A stretch of 21,261 bases of DNA, taken from positions 1-21,261 of the forward strand of contig CAYRHB010000061.1 of the NCBI GenBank assembly GCA_964424035.1, in the 5' to 3' direction. The translations under genes and the position numbers were made by a program. This document shows, one piece after another, positions 7,344 to 15,579 of this stretch (positions are counted from its first letter, which is position 1; each line of letters opens with the position of its first letter). Under the pieces are notes generated by a model. The model worked only from the letters and a program-made list of their open reading frames with translations, was not told the origin of the DNA and did no database searches. The DNA comes from Leptolinea sp964424035. Lineage in GTDB: Bacteria; Chloroflexota; Anaerolineae; Anaerolineales; Anaerolineaceae.

Positions 7344-9374
7344 TCACGCGGCGTTCAGTTTGAATCGTGTAACCAATTGTTGCAAATCCTGGGCAAGATC
7401 AGCCAGAGATTGGGCAGAGGCTGTAACTTCTTCCACCTGGGCGCTCATCTCTTCTGTTGAGGCAGAGACCTCTTCAATGGCAGCGCTGTTCTCTTCGCTC
7501 ACGCTGGCAATACTCTCAATCGCCTGGTTGACTTCAGCAGAATTGGCGGCCATCTCTTCGGTGGCGGCTGTATTCTCTTCCACGACCGCAGAAACAGAAT
7601 CAACGGCAGTGACCAGCTCACCGGCGGATTCGCTCATTTTTTCCGCAGCTTTTCTGGCCAGATCGGCTTGATTGTTGACAGCCTGCGCCGCTGAGAGGAT
7701 GTCAGAAAGAGCGGTTCCCGCTTTATTGGCACTGGCAACACCAAGTTCAACTTCCGCAGAACCTTCATCCATGGCTTTTACCGCTTCGGATACCGTGGTT
7801 TGAATACTCGCAATCAACCCGCCAATTTCCTTGGTGGCCTGTGATGAACGTTCAGCGAGTTTCCGGACTTCATCGGCAACTACGGCAAAACCTTTTCCAT
7901 GTTCACCGGCACGGGCTGCTTCAATGGCGGCATTTAGTGCCAGCAGGTTGGTCTGGGACGCAATATCTTCAATGGTTTCCACAATGGCGCCAATCTCACC
8001 TGAGCGCAGACCCATTTCCTGAACTTTTTCCGCTGATGCGCCCACTTTTGATTTGATGCTCTGCATTCCATTCAGGGTTTCCTCCACGGTTGACACCCCG
8101 GATTTGGCCGCTTCAGCGGCGGAAACCGAATCCCGGGTCACGGATTCTACATTTCCCGTTACCTGCTGAATGGCTGCGTTAATTTCTGATGTGATCATTG
8201 AAGCTTTGGTAATAGCCTGGCTTTGTTCTTGGGCACCTTTGGCCACACCCTCAATAGCCTGTGAAGTCTGCTCGATTGCTGAAGCTGTCTTGGTTATGGA
8301 GGAAGCCTGGTCGGCAGTGCCTTTGGCCACCTGTTGAATAGTATTGCTGATTTGATTCGTAGCCATGCCTGCCTGATTGGCCGCACTTGCCAGTTGTTCT
8401 GAAGCGGCAGCAAGATTCCCGGCACTATCATTGATACTGCTGATGGTCTGTGTGAGCCCATTGATCATGGTCACAAAAGCCAGCCCCAATTCATCCTTTT
8501 CAGATTTTGCTTCAACAGATACCCTGAGGTCATTATTGGCGATGGTTTTGGCTGTATCACCCATGGTTTGCAGATAGGCAATCAGCTCGGTCAGATTGGC
8601 TCCCATCTGCCCGAATTCATCACGCCGAAGTTTGACTATATCTTTTTCCTTGCTGTCCATATCACGCAGCAGGTCGCCTTTATCAGCAACCATTCCCAAC
8701 GCTTTGGTTACTACTGTTAAAGGTTTTACGATATTGTCTGAAATGACCAACCCCAAAAAGATGGCCAGTAAAATGCAGATCACTGTTGCCGCGATCAGCA
8801 CGATTGTTGCCGTTGAGAACGATGAATCGGCTTTGACAATTTCTGCTTCTGCCAGGACCGTAGTCCTCTCCACCAGATTCTTCAAATCCTTCTCCAAGGC
8901 CAGTTTGGCATTGGCATTTTCACCGCCATCTGAAATACTGAGTTTGGCCTTGGATTCCTCCCCTTTGCCTGAATTGGTAACAATTGCATCCGCGGTTCTG
9001 AAGTATTCAACCAGATCCCCGTCAAATTCCGTCAGAATGGCTATTTGTTCTTCATCATCCGCCAGTAAGCGGTACTGTGCTACCGCCTCGTTTAGAGATT
9101 GTTTATCACTCTCGATCGTTTCAAAAATGGCCGTTCTCTGCTCAGGAAGAAGGATATATTTAAACAAATCTCCTCTAAGGCGAAGCAAAGAGGATTGGGT
9201 TGTGTCAATGTATTGGATGGATTTTGTCCCATTGTTATAGAGGAAATCAGTATTGTTATTCATGGTATTCATGCTTGAATAACTGATCACAGATACAATG
9301 GCAATAAGGACGGCAAAAAACAGGAATGATCCGATAAGTTTTCTACTGGTTTTGATGTTATTTAAGAAATGCAT
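7344..9374 (-). CDS. Methyl-accepting chemotaxis protein with 4HB-type sensor and two HAMP domains
   Basis: A transmembrane chemoreceptor of 676 residues. TM1 is about 13-35, followed by an extracytoplasmic helical sensor of about 150 residues (4HB_MCP-like) and TM2 about 190-212. A HAMP domain (213-266, with DEFGQMG) is followed by a second HAMP-like unit (268-305, with DELGLAF). A long signalling coiled coil follows, with the kinase-contacting tip near 461-510 (IASQTNLLALNAAIEAARAG). Glutamate/alanine-rich E-E-x-x-A repeats near 597-650 are candidate methylation sites. GGGAG lies 6 nt before the ATG. cheW follows 41 nt downstream. The ligand is unknown. It is clearly a paralogue of the next receptor gene at 9907-11934. 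Confidence 0.95.
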   Translation of the reverse strand: MHFLNNIKTSRKLIGSFLFFAVLIAIVSVISYSSMNTMNNNTDFLYNNGTKSIQYIDTTQSSLLRLRGDLFKYILLPEQRTAIFETIESDKQSLNEAVAQYRLLADDEEQIAILTEFDGDLVEYFRTADAIVTNSGKGEESKAKLSISDGGENANAKLALEKDLKNLVERTTVLAEAEIVKADSSFSTATIVLIAATVICILLAIFLGLVISDNIVKPLTVVTKALGMVADKGDLLRDMDSKEKDIVKLRRDEFGQMGANLTELIAYLQTMGDTAKTIANNDLRVSVEAKSEKDELGLAFVTMINGLTQTISSINDSAGNLAAASEQLASAANQAGMATNQISNTIQQVAKGTADQASSITKTASAIEQTSQAIEGVAKGAQEQSQAITKASMITSEINAAIQQVTGNVESVTRDSVSAAEAAKSGVSTVEETLNGMQSIKSKVGASAEKVQEMGLRSGEIGAIVETIEDIASQTNLLALNAAIEAARAGEHGKGFAVVADEVRKLAERSSQATKEIGGLIASIQTTVSEAVKAMDEGSAEVELGVASANKAGTALSDILSAAQAVNNQADLARKAAEKMSESAGELVTAVDSVSAVVEENTAATEEMAANSAEVNQAIESIASVSEENSAAIEEVSASTEEMSAQVEEVTASAQSLADLAQDLQQLVTRFKLNAA

Positions 9375-9906
9375 ATGAAACTCCCTTGATTATGGTGATA
9401 TCTGGATGGACGGGCTGTATATGTTACTCAGCTTTAAAATATCTTATTTTTGAAATGGAATATGGATAATAATTTTCCCCTCCTAATGCTTCCCGGATTA
9501 TTTTTTTTGATGGGTCGTTGTAATTTTTTGCATGGCCAGTAACGAAATGCTCCATGCCGGTTTTTCCGGCTGGTTTCATGGTAGGACAATGATGGACTTA
9601 AATAAATAAAAAACCGGTGAATTAATAATTAAATTTACAGAAACTTTATACATGTCATACAGACATTCATGTAGGATATTTTGTTACCATATTGAAAAAA
9701 TGGTTGATGCTATCCGGTTTGCCGAAAAATTGCGGGTGGATGAAAAGACAGGCGCAATTTCTTCAAAGGGATACGAGGGACAATCTGGAATAGTGATAGC
9801 CCTTCAATATCCGGTCCTATCTAAAAACAGCTGCCGGCTTCATGCTTGTAAAACCGGTAGTGTAAATAAATGAAGAGACCGTAACAGTATTGGCCCGAAA
9901 GACAGG
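9375..9906. other. Intergenic region between the two chemoreceptor genes
   Basis: I see no convincing gene in these 532 bp. The notable elements are a small perfect hairpin GCCGG-TTTTT-CCGGC (9556-9570) and a motif at 9517-9536 that recurs almost exactly upstream of the second receptor gene. A 73-codon + strand reading frame at 9652-9873 has no ribosome-binding site, no family resemblance and no partner. The region must hold the end of the second receptor transcript and the promoter of the first, but neither is clear by eye. Confidence 0.55.
9517..9536. repeat. Copy 1 of a 20-nt motif shared upstream of both receptor genes
   Basis: The sequence GTTGTAATTTTTTGCATGGC matches GTTATAATTTTTTGCAAGGC at 12269-12288 at 18 of 20 positions. 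It lies 143 nt before the start codon of the first receptor gene. It could be a shared regulator site or a conserved promoter element; the + strand reading resembles an extended -10 in the other copy. Confidence 0.45.
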
Positions 9907-11934
9907 TCAGGTGGTTGTGATTTTGAACAGGTTGACCACCTGTTGAAGGTTCTGGGCCAGATCTGCCAGTGTCTGGGCGGATGCAGTCACCTCTTCAACC
10001 TGGGCGGTCATCTCTTCCGTGGATGCCGAGACCTCTTCAATGGCTGCGCTGTTTTCTTCGCTTACACTGGCGATGTTCTCGATGGCGAGGGTTACTTCAG
10101 AGGAATTGGCTGACATCTCTTCTGTGGCGGCGGTATTTTCTTCGATCACCGCGGAGACTGAATCAACAGCCGAGACCAGTTCGCCGGAGAATGAGCTCAT
10201 CTCTGCGGCTGCCGTACCAGCCAGAGCGGCCTGGTCGCTCACAGCCTGGGCGGCAGACAGGATCGCTGAGAGCGAGTCGCCGGCTTTTTTGGCGCTGTCA
10301 ACACCCAGTTCGACTTCACTGGAACCTTCTTCCATGGCTTTAACAGCCTCGGTGACGGTCAGTTGAATTCCACTGATAAGGCTGGCAATCTCCTTTGTGG
10401 CCTGTGACGACCTTTCCGCCAGTTTACGAACCTCATCTGCCACTACGGCAAACCCCTTGCCATGCTCTCCAGCGCGGGCAGCCTCGATGGCAGCATTTAA
10501 TGCCAGAAGATTGGTTTGTGAGGCAATATCTTCGATGGTTTCCAGGATTGAACCGATCTCTTCAGAACGGGTCCCCATCTCCTGTACTTTTTCGGCGGAA
10601 GCGCTGACTTTGGTTTTAATGCTTTGCATTCCCTTGAGGGTATCTTCCATCGTGGATGCACCCGTCCGGGCTGCGTCGGTGGCTACAGACGCGTCGAGGG
10701 TGACTGATTGAACGTTCCCTGTGACCTGCTGGATCGCCGTGTTAATCCTTGAAGTAATCTCTGCGGCTTTGGAAATTGCCGCGCTTTGTTCCTGCGCTCC
10801 CCTGGCAACGCCGTCGATCGCATTTGACATCTGCTCGGTGGCAGAAGCTGTTTTATTCACCGCGTCTGCCTGGTCACTTGTACCTTTAGCGACCTGTTGA
10901 ATGGTCAGGCTGATCTGGTTTGTGGCTTGCCCGGCCTGGTCAGCCGCCCTGGCCAATTGTTCCGAGGCGGTGGAAAGGGTCCCGGCGTTTTCATTAATCT
11001 TGCCAATCGCCTCCTGCAACCCACTGACCATATCAAAGAATGCGATCCCCAGTTCGTCCTTTTCAGATAACGGTTCTACCGATACGGAAAGGTCCTTGGT
11101 TGAAATAACCCTGGCCAGTTCCCCCATGGATTGGATGTAATTCACCAATCTGGTCATACCTTTTCCAAGATCCCCCATCTCATCTTTCCGGTTTCCAATG
11201 GCGTCTTTGACCTTTTGGTCCAGGTCACGCACAAGATCGCCATTCGAGATGCGATTTAAAGCATTAACGATGATCTTCAGAGGTTTTGTAATATTCCGGG
11301 TAATGGTTGTTGCCAGAAGGACCGAAAGCAGCAAACTGGCGATACAGAAAATAAATAATACAAGGAGTAATTGGGAGACAGCGCTATCTGCCTTGTTCAA
11401 TCCTTCTTCCGCTGATCGCAAGTTGATCTCATTCATCCTGTCAATGATCAGTGAGACTTTTTGTCTGGCAAGTTCCGATTCGCCACCCTCGGATATGCTT
11501 TCAATGGCTCCTGTCTGATTTCCGGTAGCAGCGTAAGCCATTAATGTATCTATTGTGGCATAGTATTCTTCGAGAGAGACATCCAATTCCTGAAGGGTAG
11601 TGATTTCTTCTTCACTGGTCGCGACTGCCTGCAACGATTCGATGCAGGCATAAATGAGGTCTTTTTGTTTTACGATCGTCTGCCGGATGGTGGATCTTTG
11701 AATGGGGATCAACAGGAATTTAAAAGATTCCCCCTGGATGGTTCGGATGGCGGATTGGGCGGTTCCCATTTGATCTATGGGGATGGTATGGTCTGTATAC
11801 AAACTATGCATACTGGTTTTAATATCCGTCATATTGGCGAAGCTGATGAAAGAGACCCCAAGGATACAAAAAGAAACAAGGAGGAAACTCCCGATCAACT
11901 TGGTTCCGGTTTTGATATTATCCAGAAACTTCAT
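9907..11934 (-). CDS. Methyl-accepting chemotaxis protein, paralogue of the neighbouring receptor
   Basis: A transmembrane chemoreceptor of 675 residues from ATG 11934. I choose this start because GGAGAG lies 6 nt upstream and the first residues (MKFLDNIKTGTKLIGSF) align with the paralogue (MHFLNNIKTSRKLIGSF). An upstream in-frame ATG at 12009 would begin inside a terminator hairpin. TM1 is about 13-33, an extracytoplasmic helical sensor follows, TM2 is about 188-211, then two HAMP units and the signalling hairpin with the same NLLALNAAIEAARAGEH tip. The signalling halves of the two receptors are far more alike than their sensor halves, which is the usual result of duplication followed by sensor divergence. 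It has no adjacent cheW and starts its own transcript. Confidence 0.95.
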   Translation of the reverse strand: MKFLDNIKTGTKLIGSFLLVSFCILGVSFISFANMTDIKTSMHSLYTDHTIPIDQMGTAQSAIRTIQGESFKFLLIPIQRSTIRQTIVKQKDLIYACIESLQAVATSEEEITTLQELDVSLEEYYATIDTLMAYAATGNQTGAIESISEGGESELARQKVSLIIDRMNEINLRSAEEGLNKADSAVSQLLLVLFIFCIASLLLSVLLATTITRNITKPLKIIVNALNRISNGDLVRDLDQKVKDAIGNRKDEMGDLGKGMTRLVNYIQSMGELARVISTKDLSVSVEPLSEKDELGIAFFDMVSGLQEAIGKINENAGTLSTASEQLARAADQAGQATNQISLTIQQVAKGTSDQADAVNKTASATEQMSNAIDGVARGAQEQSAAISKAAEITSRINTAIQQVTGNVQSVTLDASVATDAARTGASTMEDTLKGMQSIKTKVSASAEKVQEMGTRSEEIGSILETIEDIASQTNLLALNAAIEAARAGEHGKGFAVVADEVRKLAERSSQATKEIASLISGIQLTVTEAVKAMEEGSSEVELGVDSAKKAGDSLSAILSAAQAVSDQAALAGTAAAEMSSFSGELVSAVDSVSAVIEENTAATEEMSANSSEVTLAIENIASVSEENSAAIEEVSASTEEMTAQVEEVTASAQTLADLAQNLQQVVNLFKITTT

Positions 11935-11996
11935 ACACCACTCTCCATTTGTTCCAACAGGTGTTTCATAGATGTATTGATGGCACACTGGAATGG

Positions 11997-12018
11997 AAAA
12001 ACCCCGCATTACACGGGG
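11997..12018 (-). terminator. Terminator-like hairpin in the leader of the second receptor gene
   Basis: On the - strand CCCCG (12018-12014), a 7-nt loop and CGGGG (12006-12002) are followed by TTTTT (12001-11997). The hairpin is 63 nt upstream of the receptor start codon and points toward it. Just upstream, AAACCC could pair with the GGGTTT of the terminator's 3' side, giving an alternative fold. The 5-bp stem is short but all G-C. Confidence 0.5.
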
Positions 12019-12169
12019 GAATCATAGGGTTTCGATTAGGTGTAGCAATGTTGGTAAAAACAAAATCGTTGAAAGGTATTCATATGAAATATATGTGTGA
12101 ATGAGATTTGAATTTCGGGTATGCAACAGAGAACCCGGGTGGGGCAATTCCATTTCCGGATCTCCGGTT

Positions 12170-12202
12170 ATATTTCAATAGTAATGACAAATATTGAAAT
12201 AT
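12170..12202. repeat. Perfect 11-bp inverted repeat, candidate operator
   Basis: ATATTTCAATA (12170-12180) and TATTGAAATAT (12192-12202) are exact reverse complements separated by 11 nt, so the arm centres are 22 bp apart, about two helical turns. That spacing suits a dimeric regulator binding one DNA face. A third TGAAATAT lies at 12085-12092. Confidence 0.5.
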
Positions 12203-12267
12203 GAATAAATTATCGATAAATATGCACAGGAACCTATAAAGTTCATCCTCGTTGTGAATGTTTATTT

Positions 12268-12276
12268 TGTTATAAT
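12268..12276 (+). promoter_or_regulatory. Extended -10 promoter element ahead of yjdF
   Basis: TGTTATAAT is a perfect TGnTATAAT extended -10; I see no good -35 at 17 bp. It would start transcription near 12283, giving yjdF a leader of about 97 nt. The same bases belong to the 20-nt motif shared with 9517-9536, so it may instead be a regulator site. Confidence 0.4.
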
Positions 12277-12316
12277 TTTTTGCAAGGCTACCAACTATCT
12301 TTCACTCAACTGAATC

Positions 12317-12363
12317 GCGGAAATATCCGCCTTTGAAACCAACCGCTTGAAAAGCGGTCTTTT
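12317..12363 (+). promoter_or_regulatory. Two consecutive leader hairpins before yjdF, the second terminator-like
   Basis: GCGGA (12317-12321) pairs with TCCGC (12326-12330) over an AATA loop. Then ACCGCTT (12342-12348) pairs with AAGCGGT (12352-12358) over GAA, followed by CTTTT. The second hairpin ends about 16 nt before the yjdF start. In Firmicutes yjdF genes are controlled by their own riboswitch class; I cannot match this short leader to that consensus, but it could be an attenuator. Confidence 0.4.
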
Positions 12364-12379
12364 CTGGAATCCGGGTGAA

Positions 12380-12793
12380 ATGATGGAAGGAACTTTTACA
12401 GTAATGTTCGATCCACCCTATTGGGTCGGTATCGTTGAAATTAAAGAAAATAACATGATTCGTGCTGCCCGGCATGTATTTGGCGCAGAGCCAACAGAAC
12501 CTCAATTGATCCAATTTGCATTGAGGGAGTATGGCCATCTGTGCTTTTCGCGGCCGGTACCCTTTGTGGACGTGAAAGTGCGGGCGGAAAGTTTCAAGCG
12601 CCGGATGCGTGAGATCCGGCGCCAAACGAAAATATCACAGACCTGCACCCGCGCGCAACAGGCAATCAAGCTCGATTATGAAATTAGCGCCCGGGAACGA
12701 AAAGAGACCGGGAGGGAAGAACGAAGAGCCGATGACGAGAGAAAATACCGGCTACGCAGCATTCGCAAAGCGGAAAAACATCGGGGTCATTGA
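12380..12793 (+). CDS. yjdF: YjdF family protein (DUF2992)
   Basis: A small, highly charged, presumably cytoplasmic protein of 137 residues. The N-terminal beta region (TVMFDPPYWVGIVEIKENN), then HVFGAEPTEPQLIQF, and the later TRAQQAIKLDYE leading into a Lys/Arg/Glu-rich helix ending KAEKHRGH are the layout I recognise for YjdF/DUF2992. The family's biochemical role is not established; in Bacillus its gene is induced by azaaromatic compounds through a riboswitch. ATG 12380 is followed at once by ATG 12383, and either could be used because no clear ribosome-binding site is visible. An upstream in-frame TTG at 12347 lies inside a leader hairpin. The gene stands alone, divergent from a chemoreceptor gene and convergent with argH. 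Confidence 0.82.
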   Translation: MMEGTFTVMFDPPYWVGIVEIKENNMIRAARHVFGAEPTEPQLIQFALREYGHLCFSRPVPFVDVKVRAESFKRRMREIRRQTKISQTCTRAQQAIKLDYEISARERKETGREERRADDERKYRLRSIRKAEKHRGH

Positions 12794-12888
12794 CCCGGTT
12801 CGCCAACACGTATTGATATACAAATCTCCCTTTGGAAACCATGTAAATGCTTTATTCCTCGAGAAAGTGGGATTATTTCCAGATCCAC

Positions 12889-14256
12889 CTATCCGGTTAT
12901 TTTCCTGGCTTCCTCCAACTGATTCACTACGGCTTCGCGCGCGGTTCCACCGTATACAGCCCGCCGGTTGACAGATGCCTCCAGACTGAGGGCGGTGTAA
13001 AGGTCTTCCATGAAAGCCGGATGGATGGACTGGTAGTCTTCCAATGAAAGTGTGGTGAGATTCTCCCCCTTCTCTTCCGCCAGCCGCACCGCTTTACCAA
13101 CGGCTTCATGCGCGCTGCGGAAAGGAACGCCTTTCACCACGAGATAATCGGCCAGATCGGTGGCCAGCACTGCCGGGTGGATAGCTTGCCGGCAGCGGTC
13201 CGCGTTGACTGTCAGTGTTGAAATCACACCCTCCATCACCGGCAGTAAAACCTCCATGGTATCGGCGGCTTCGAAGACGGCGGTTTTATCCTCTTGAAGG
13301 TCTTTGTCATAGGCGGAGGGCAGCCCTTTCAGGGTAGCCAGCAACCCGGTCAACAGTCCGGTAAATGTTCCGGCTTTTCCACGGGTAAGTTCCAGCATAT
13401 CCGGATTTTTCTTCTGGGGCATCAGACTGGACCCGGTAGAGTATTCATCGGCCATGGTGACAAAACCATATTCAATGGTGCTGTACAGGATCAAGGCCTC
13501 TGCCAGGCGGCTGAGGTGAACTCCGCAAAGTGATGCCCAGAACAGGAACTCAACGGCAAAATCACGGTCTGATGTTGCATCCAGTGAATTGGGTGAGGGT
13601 ATTTGGAAGCCAAGGTCCTGTGCCAGGGCGAAGCGGTCGATCGGGAAGGTTGTGCCGGCCAGGGCTGCGCTTCCCAGGGGCAGTACGGAAGCCCGTCCGG
13701 TTAACTGTTGCAGGCGTTCCCGGTCGCGTTGCAATGACCAGAAATGGCTGAGCCACCAGTGGCTTAAAAGAATGGGTTGTGCCTGCTGAAAATGCGTGTA
13801 GCCTGGAATGATGATGCCCAGATCGGCATCCGCCCGATGGATGAGCGCTTTTTGCAGATTCACAATGGCGGCATCCATTTTTTTTGACATTGTCTCCAAC
13901 CAGAGACGGAAATCAGTGGCCACCTGGTCATTCCGACTGCGGCCGGTGTGCAGCTTCCCACCTACCGGTCCAACCAGCTCGGTCAACCGGCGTTCCACCG
14001 CTGTGTGAATATCCTCGTCATTATCATGGAACTTGAATGCGCCGGATTCCATTTCTTCAAGAATATCTTGAAGACCATCCACAAGATTTCCGGTTTCTGT
14101 GGATGTCAAAACACCGGCGGCAGCCAGTGCCCGTGCCCAGGCCTGGCTGCCGCGGATATCTTCTGCATACAGACGCTTATCCACCGGCAAAGAGTTGTTC
14201 AAAACGGATGCCAGGGAATCAAGCCCGGCGCGAAAACGGCCTGACCAAAGCGTCAT
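12889..14256 (-). CDS. argH: Argininosuccinate lyase
   Basis: Cytoplasmic enzyme of the last step of arginine synthesis: argininosuccinate to arginine plus fumarate. It has 455 residues, a normal length. It begins LWSGRF, has the NDEDIHTAVERRL segment (79-91), TGRSRNDQVATD (104-115), the catalytic histidine in YTHFQQAQP (His155), and the superfamily signature GSSLMPQKKNPD (275-286) carrying the catalytic serine. The ATG at 14256 follows AAGGAG, which overlaps the argG stop; only 9 nt separate the genes, so argG and argH are one operon with coupled translation. Confidence 0.97.
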   Translation of the reverse strand: MTLWSGRFRAGLDSLASVLNNSLPVDKRLYAEDIRGSQAWARALAAAGVLTSTETGNLVDGLQDILEEMESGAFKFHDNDEDIHTAVERRLTELVGPVGGKLHTGRSRNDQVATDFRLWLETMSKKMDAAIVNLQKALIHRADADLGIIIPGYTHFQQAQPILLSHWWLSHFWSLQRDRERLQQLTGRASVLPLGSAALAGTTFPIDRFALAQDLGFQIPSPNSLDATSDRDFAVEFLFWASLCGVHLSRLAEALILYSTIEYGFVTMADEYSTGSSLMPQKKNPDMLELTRGKAGTFTGLLTGLLATLKGLPSAYDKDLQEDKTAVFEAADTMEVLLPVMEGVISTLTVNADRCRQAIHPAVLATDLADYLVVKGVPFRSAHEAVGKAVRLAEEKGENLTTLSLEDYQSIHPAFMEDLYTALSLEASVNRRAVYGGTAREAVVNQLEEARKITG

Positions 14257-14265
14257 ATTCTCTCC

Positions 14266-15522
14266 TTAATCACGGATGATCTTTTCGGCGGGTACCGGCG
14301 GGATGCCTTCTCCCAGGCCTTTCATCATGGCCTGAACCTTGGAAGGAAGTCCGAACAGGCGGATAAAACCGGCTGCGTCGGTGTGGTCATACACCTGTGA
14401 ATGTCCAAAAGTGGCAAATTCTTCACGATACAGGGTATAAGGGCTTTTACGTCCGGCAACCATCATGTTGCCTTTATATAATTTTACTTTGATTGAGCCG
14501 GTGACAACCTTCTGGGTTGACTGGAAGAACGCGTCCATGGCTTCACGAAGCGGGGTAAACCACAGACCAAAATACACCACTTCGGCATATTTGTGGGACA
14601 GGACATCCTTATAATGCATGGTCTCGCGGTCAAGGGTAATTGATTCCAGTTCTTTGTGAGCGAAACTCAGAATGGTTCCACCGGGGGTTTCATACACACC
14701 GCGTGATTTCATGCCGACCAGCCGGTTTTCCACCAGATCAATCCGGCCGATGCCATGTTTTCCACCCAGTTCATTCAGGGTTTCCACCAGTTTAACAGGA
14801 GCGGTTGGCACACCATTGAGGGCGACCGGCTCGCCCTGTTCAAATGTGATCTCAACGGTTTCGGGTTCATTCGGCGCGTTGAAGGGCGATTGGGAAAGCA
14901 CATACATGTCTTCCACCGGTTCACTATTGGCATCTTCCAAATTGCCGCCCTCATGCGATATATGCCACAGGTTGCGGTCACGGCTGAAGAATGAGGGGTT
15001 CTTGGTAGGCGCGGGGAGATTGTGAGAAGCGAGGTATGCCAGGGCATCTTCGCGCGATTGGATGTTCCATTCGCGCCAGGGAGCGATGATCTTCAGGCGC
15101 GGATCAAGCGCGGTGAAAGCCAGTTCAAAGCGTACCTGGTCGTTGCCTTTTCCGGTACAGCCGTGTGCCACGGCATCAGCGCCTTCCGCCCAGGCGATCT
15201 CAACCTGTTTCTTGGCGATGAGCGGACGGGCAATGGATGTTCCAAGCAGGTATTTCCGCTCATAAACTGCTCCTGATTTCAACATGGGCCACAGGTAATC
15301 TTTGCAGAACTCTTCCCGCAGATCAAGCTGGATGACCTTGCTGGCACCCTGTTGTTTGGCGCGGGGTTCCAGGTTTTCCAGTTCTTCCGCCTGACCAACA
15401 TCAGCACAATAGCAGATCACTTCACAGTTATAATTTTCTTTCAACCAGGGGACGATCACCGAGGTGTCCAATCCACCTGAGTATGCCAGAACCACTTTCT
15501 TTGCTTCTTTCTTTCCGTTCAT
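14266..15522 (-). CDS. argG: Argininosuccinate synthase
   Basis: Joins citrulline and aspartate with ATP to form argininosuccinate in the cytoplasm. It has 418 residues, slightly longer than many because of a short charged N-terminus (MNGKKEAKK). The ATP pyrophosphatase P-loop AYSGGLDTSV is at 13-22; GCTGKGNDQVRFE and the late ESITLDRE and KLYKGNMMVAGRKSPYTLY segments are typical. AGGAGG lies 7 nt before the ATG. The 160-nt leader upstream contains an arginine-rich leader peptide and an intrinsic terminator, so the operon is likely controlled by arginine-dependent attenuation. argH follows 9 nt downstream. Confidence 0.97.
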   Translation of the reverse strand: MNGKKEAKKVVLAYSGGLDTSVIVPWLKENYNCEVICYCADVGQAEELENLEPRAKQQGASKVIQLDLREEFCKDYLWPMLKSGAVYERKYLLGTSIARPLIAKKQVEIAWAEGADAVAHGCTGKGNDQVRFELAFTALDPRLKIIAPWREWNIQSREDALAYLASHNLPAPTKNPSFFSRDRNLWHISHEGGNLEDANSEPVEDMYVLSQSPFNAPNEPETVEITFEQGEPVALNGVPTAPVKLVETLNELGGKHGIGRIDLVENRLVGMKSRGVYETPGGTILSFAHKELESITLDRETMHYKDVLSHKYAEVVYFGLWFTPLREAMDAFFQSTQKVVTGSIKVKLYKGNMMVAGRKSPYTLYREEFATFGHSQVYDHTDAAGFIRLFGLPSKVQAMMKGLGEGIPPVPAEKIIRD

Positions 15523-15545
15523 GTATTCCTCCTGAAAATAATAAC

Positions 15546-15570
15546 AAAAAACCCCGCCGGTGCGGCGGGG
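15546..15570 (-). terminator. Intrinsic terminator in the argGH leader (attenuator)
   Basis: On the - strand CCCCGCCG (15570-15563), the loop CAC and CGGCGGGG (15559-15552) are followed by six T (15551-15546). It sits about 50 nt after the leader-peptide stop and 24 nt before argG. A strong terminator in this place only makes sense as a regulated one. Confidence 0.88.
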
Positions 15571-15579
15571 CTTGCGTGT

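Larger units (their letters stand above)
11935..12379. promoter_or_regulatory. Divergent regulatory region between the receptor gene and yjdF
   Basis: This 445-bp spacer separates two outward-facing genes. It contains a perfect 11-bp inverted repeat at 12170-12180/12192-12202, a palindrome TTCATATGAA at 12079-12088, three copies of TGAAATAT (12085-12092, 12195-12202, and inverted at 12170-12177), the second copy of the shared receptor-upstream motif (12269-12288), and terminator-like hairpins pointing both ways. Its AT-rich core would suit a regulated divergent promoter pair. Confidence 0.5.

Noticed and set aside
7060..7671. 203-codon + strand ORF antisense to cheW and the receptor
   Set aside because: Its sequence (Ser/Ala-rich, SSVAAVFSS) is the complement of the receptor's repetitive signalling domain. 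The same shadow recurs opposite the second receptor, so it is a codon-bias artefact.
9652..9873. 73-codon + strand ORF between the two receptor genes
   Set aside because: No Shine-Dalgarno sequence, no recognisable domain, isolated and opposite to its neighbours. Kept only as a remark in the intergenic entry.
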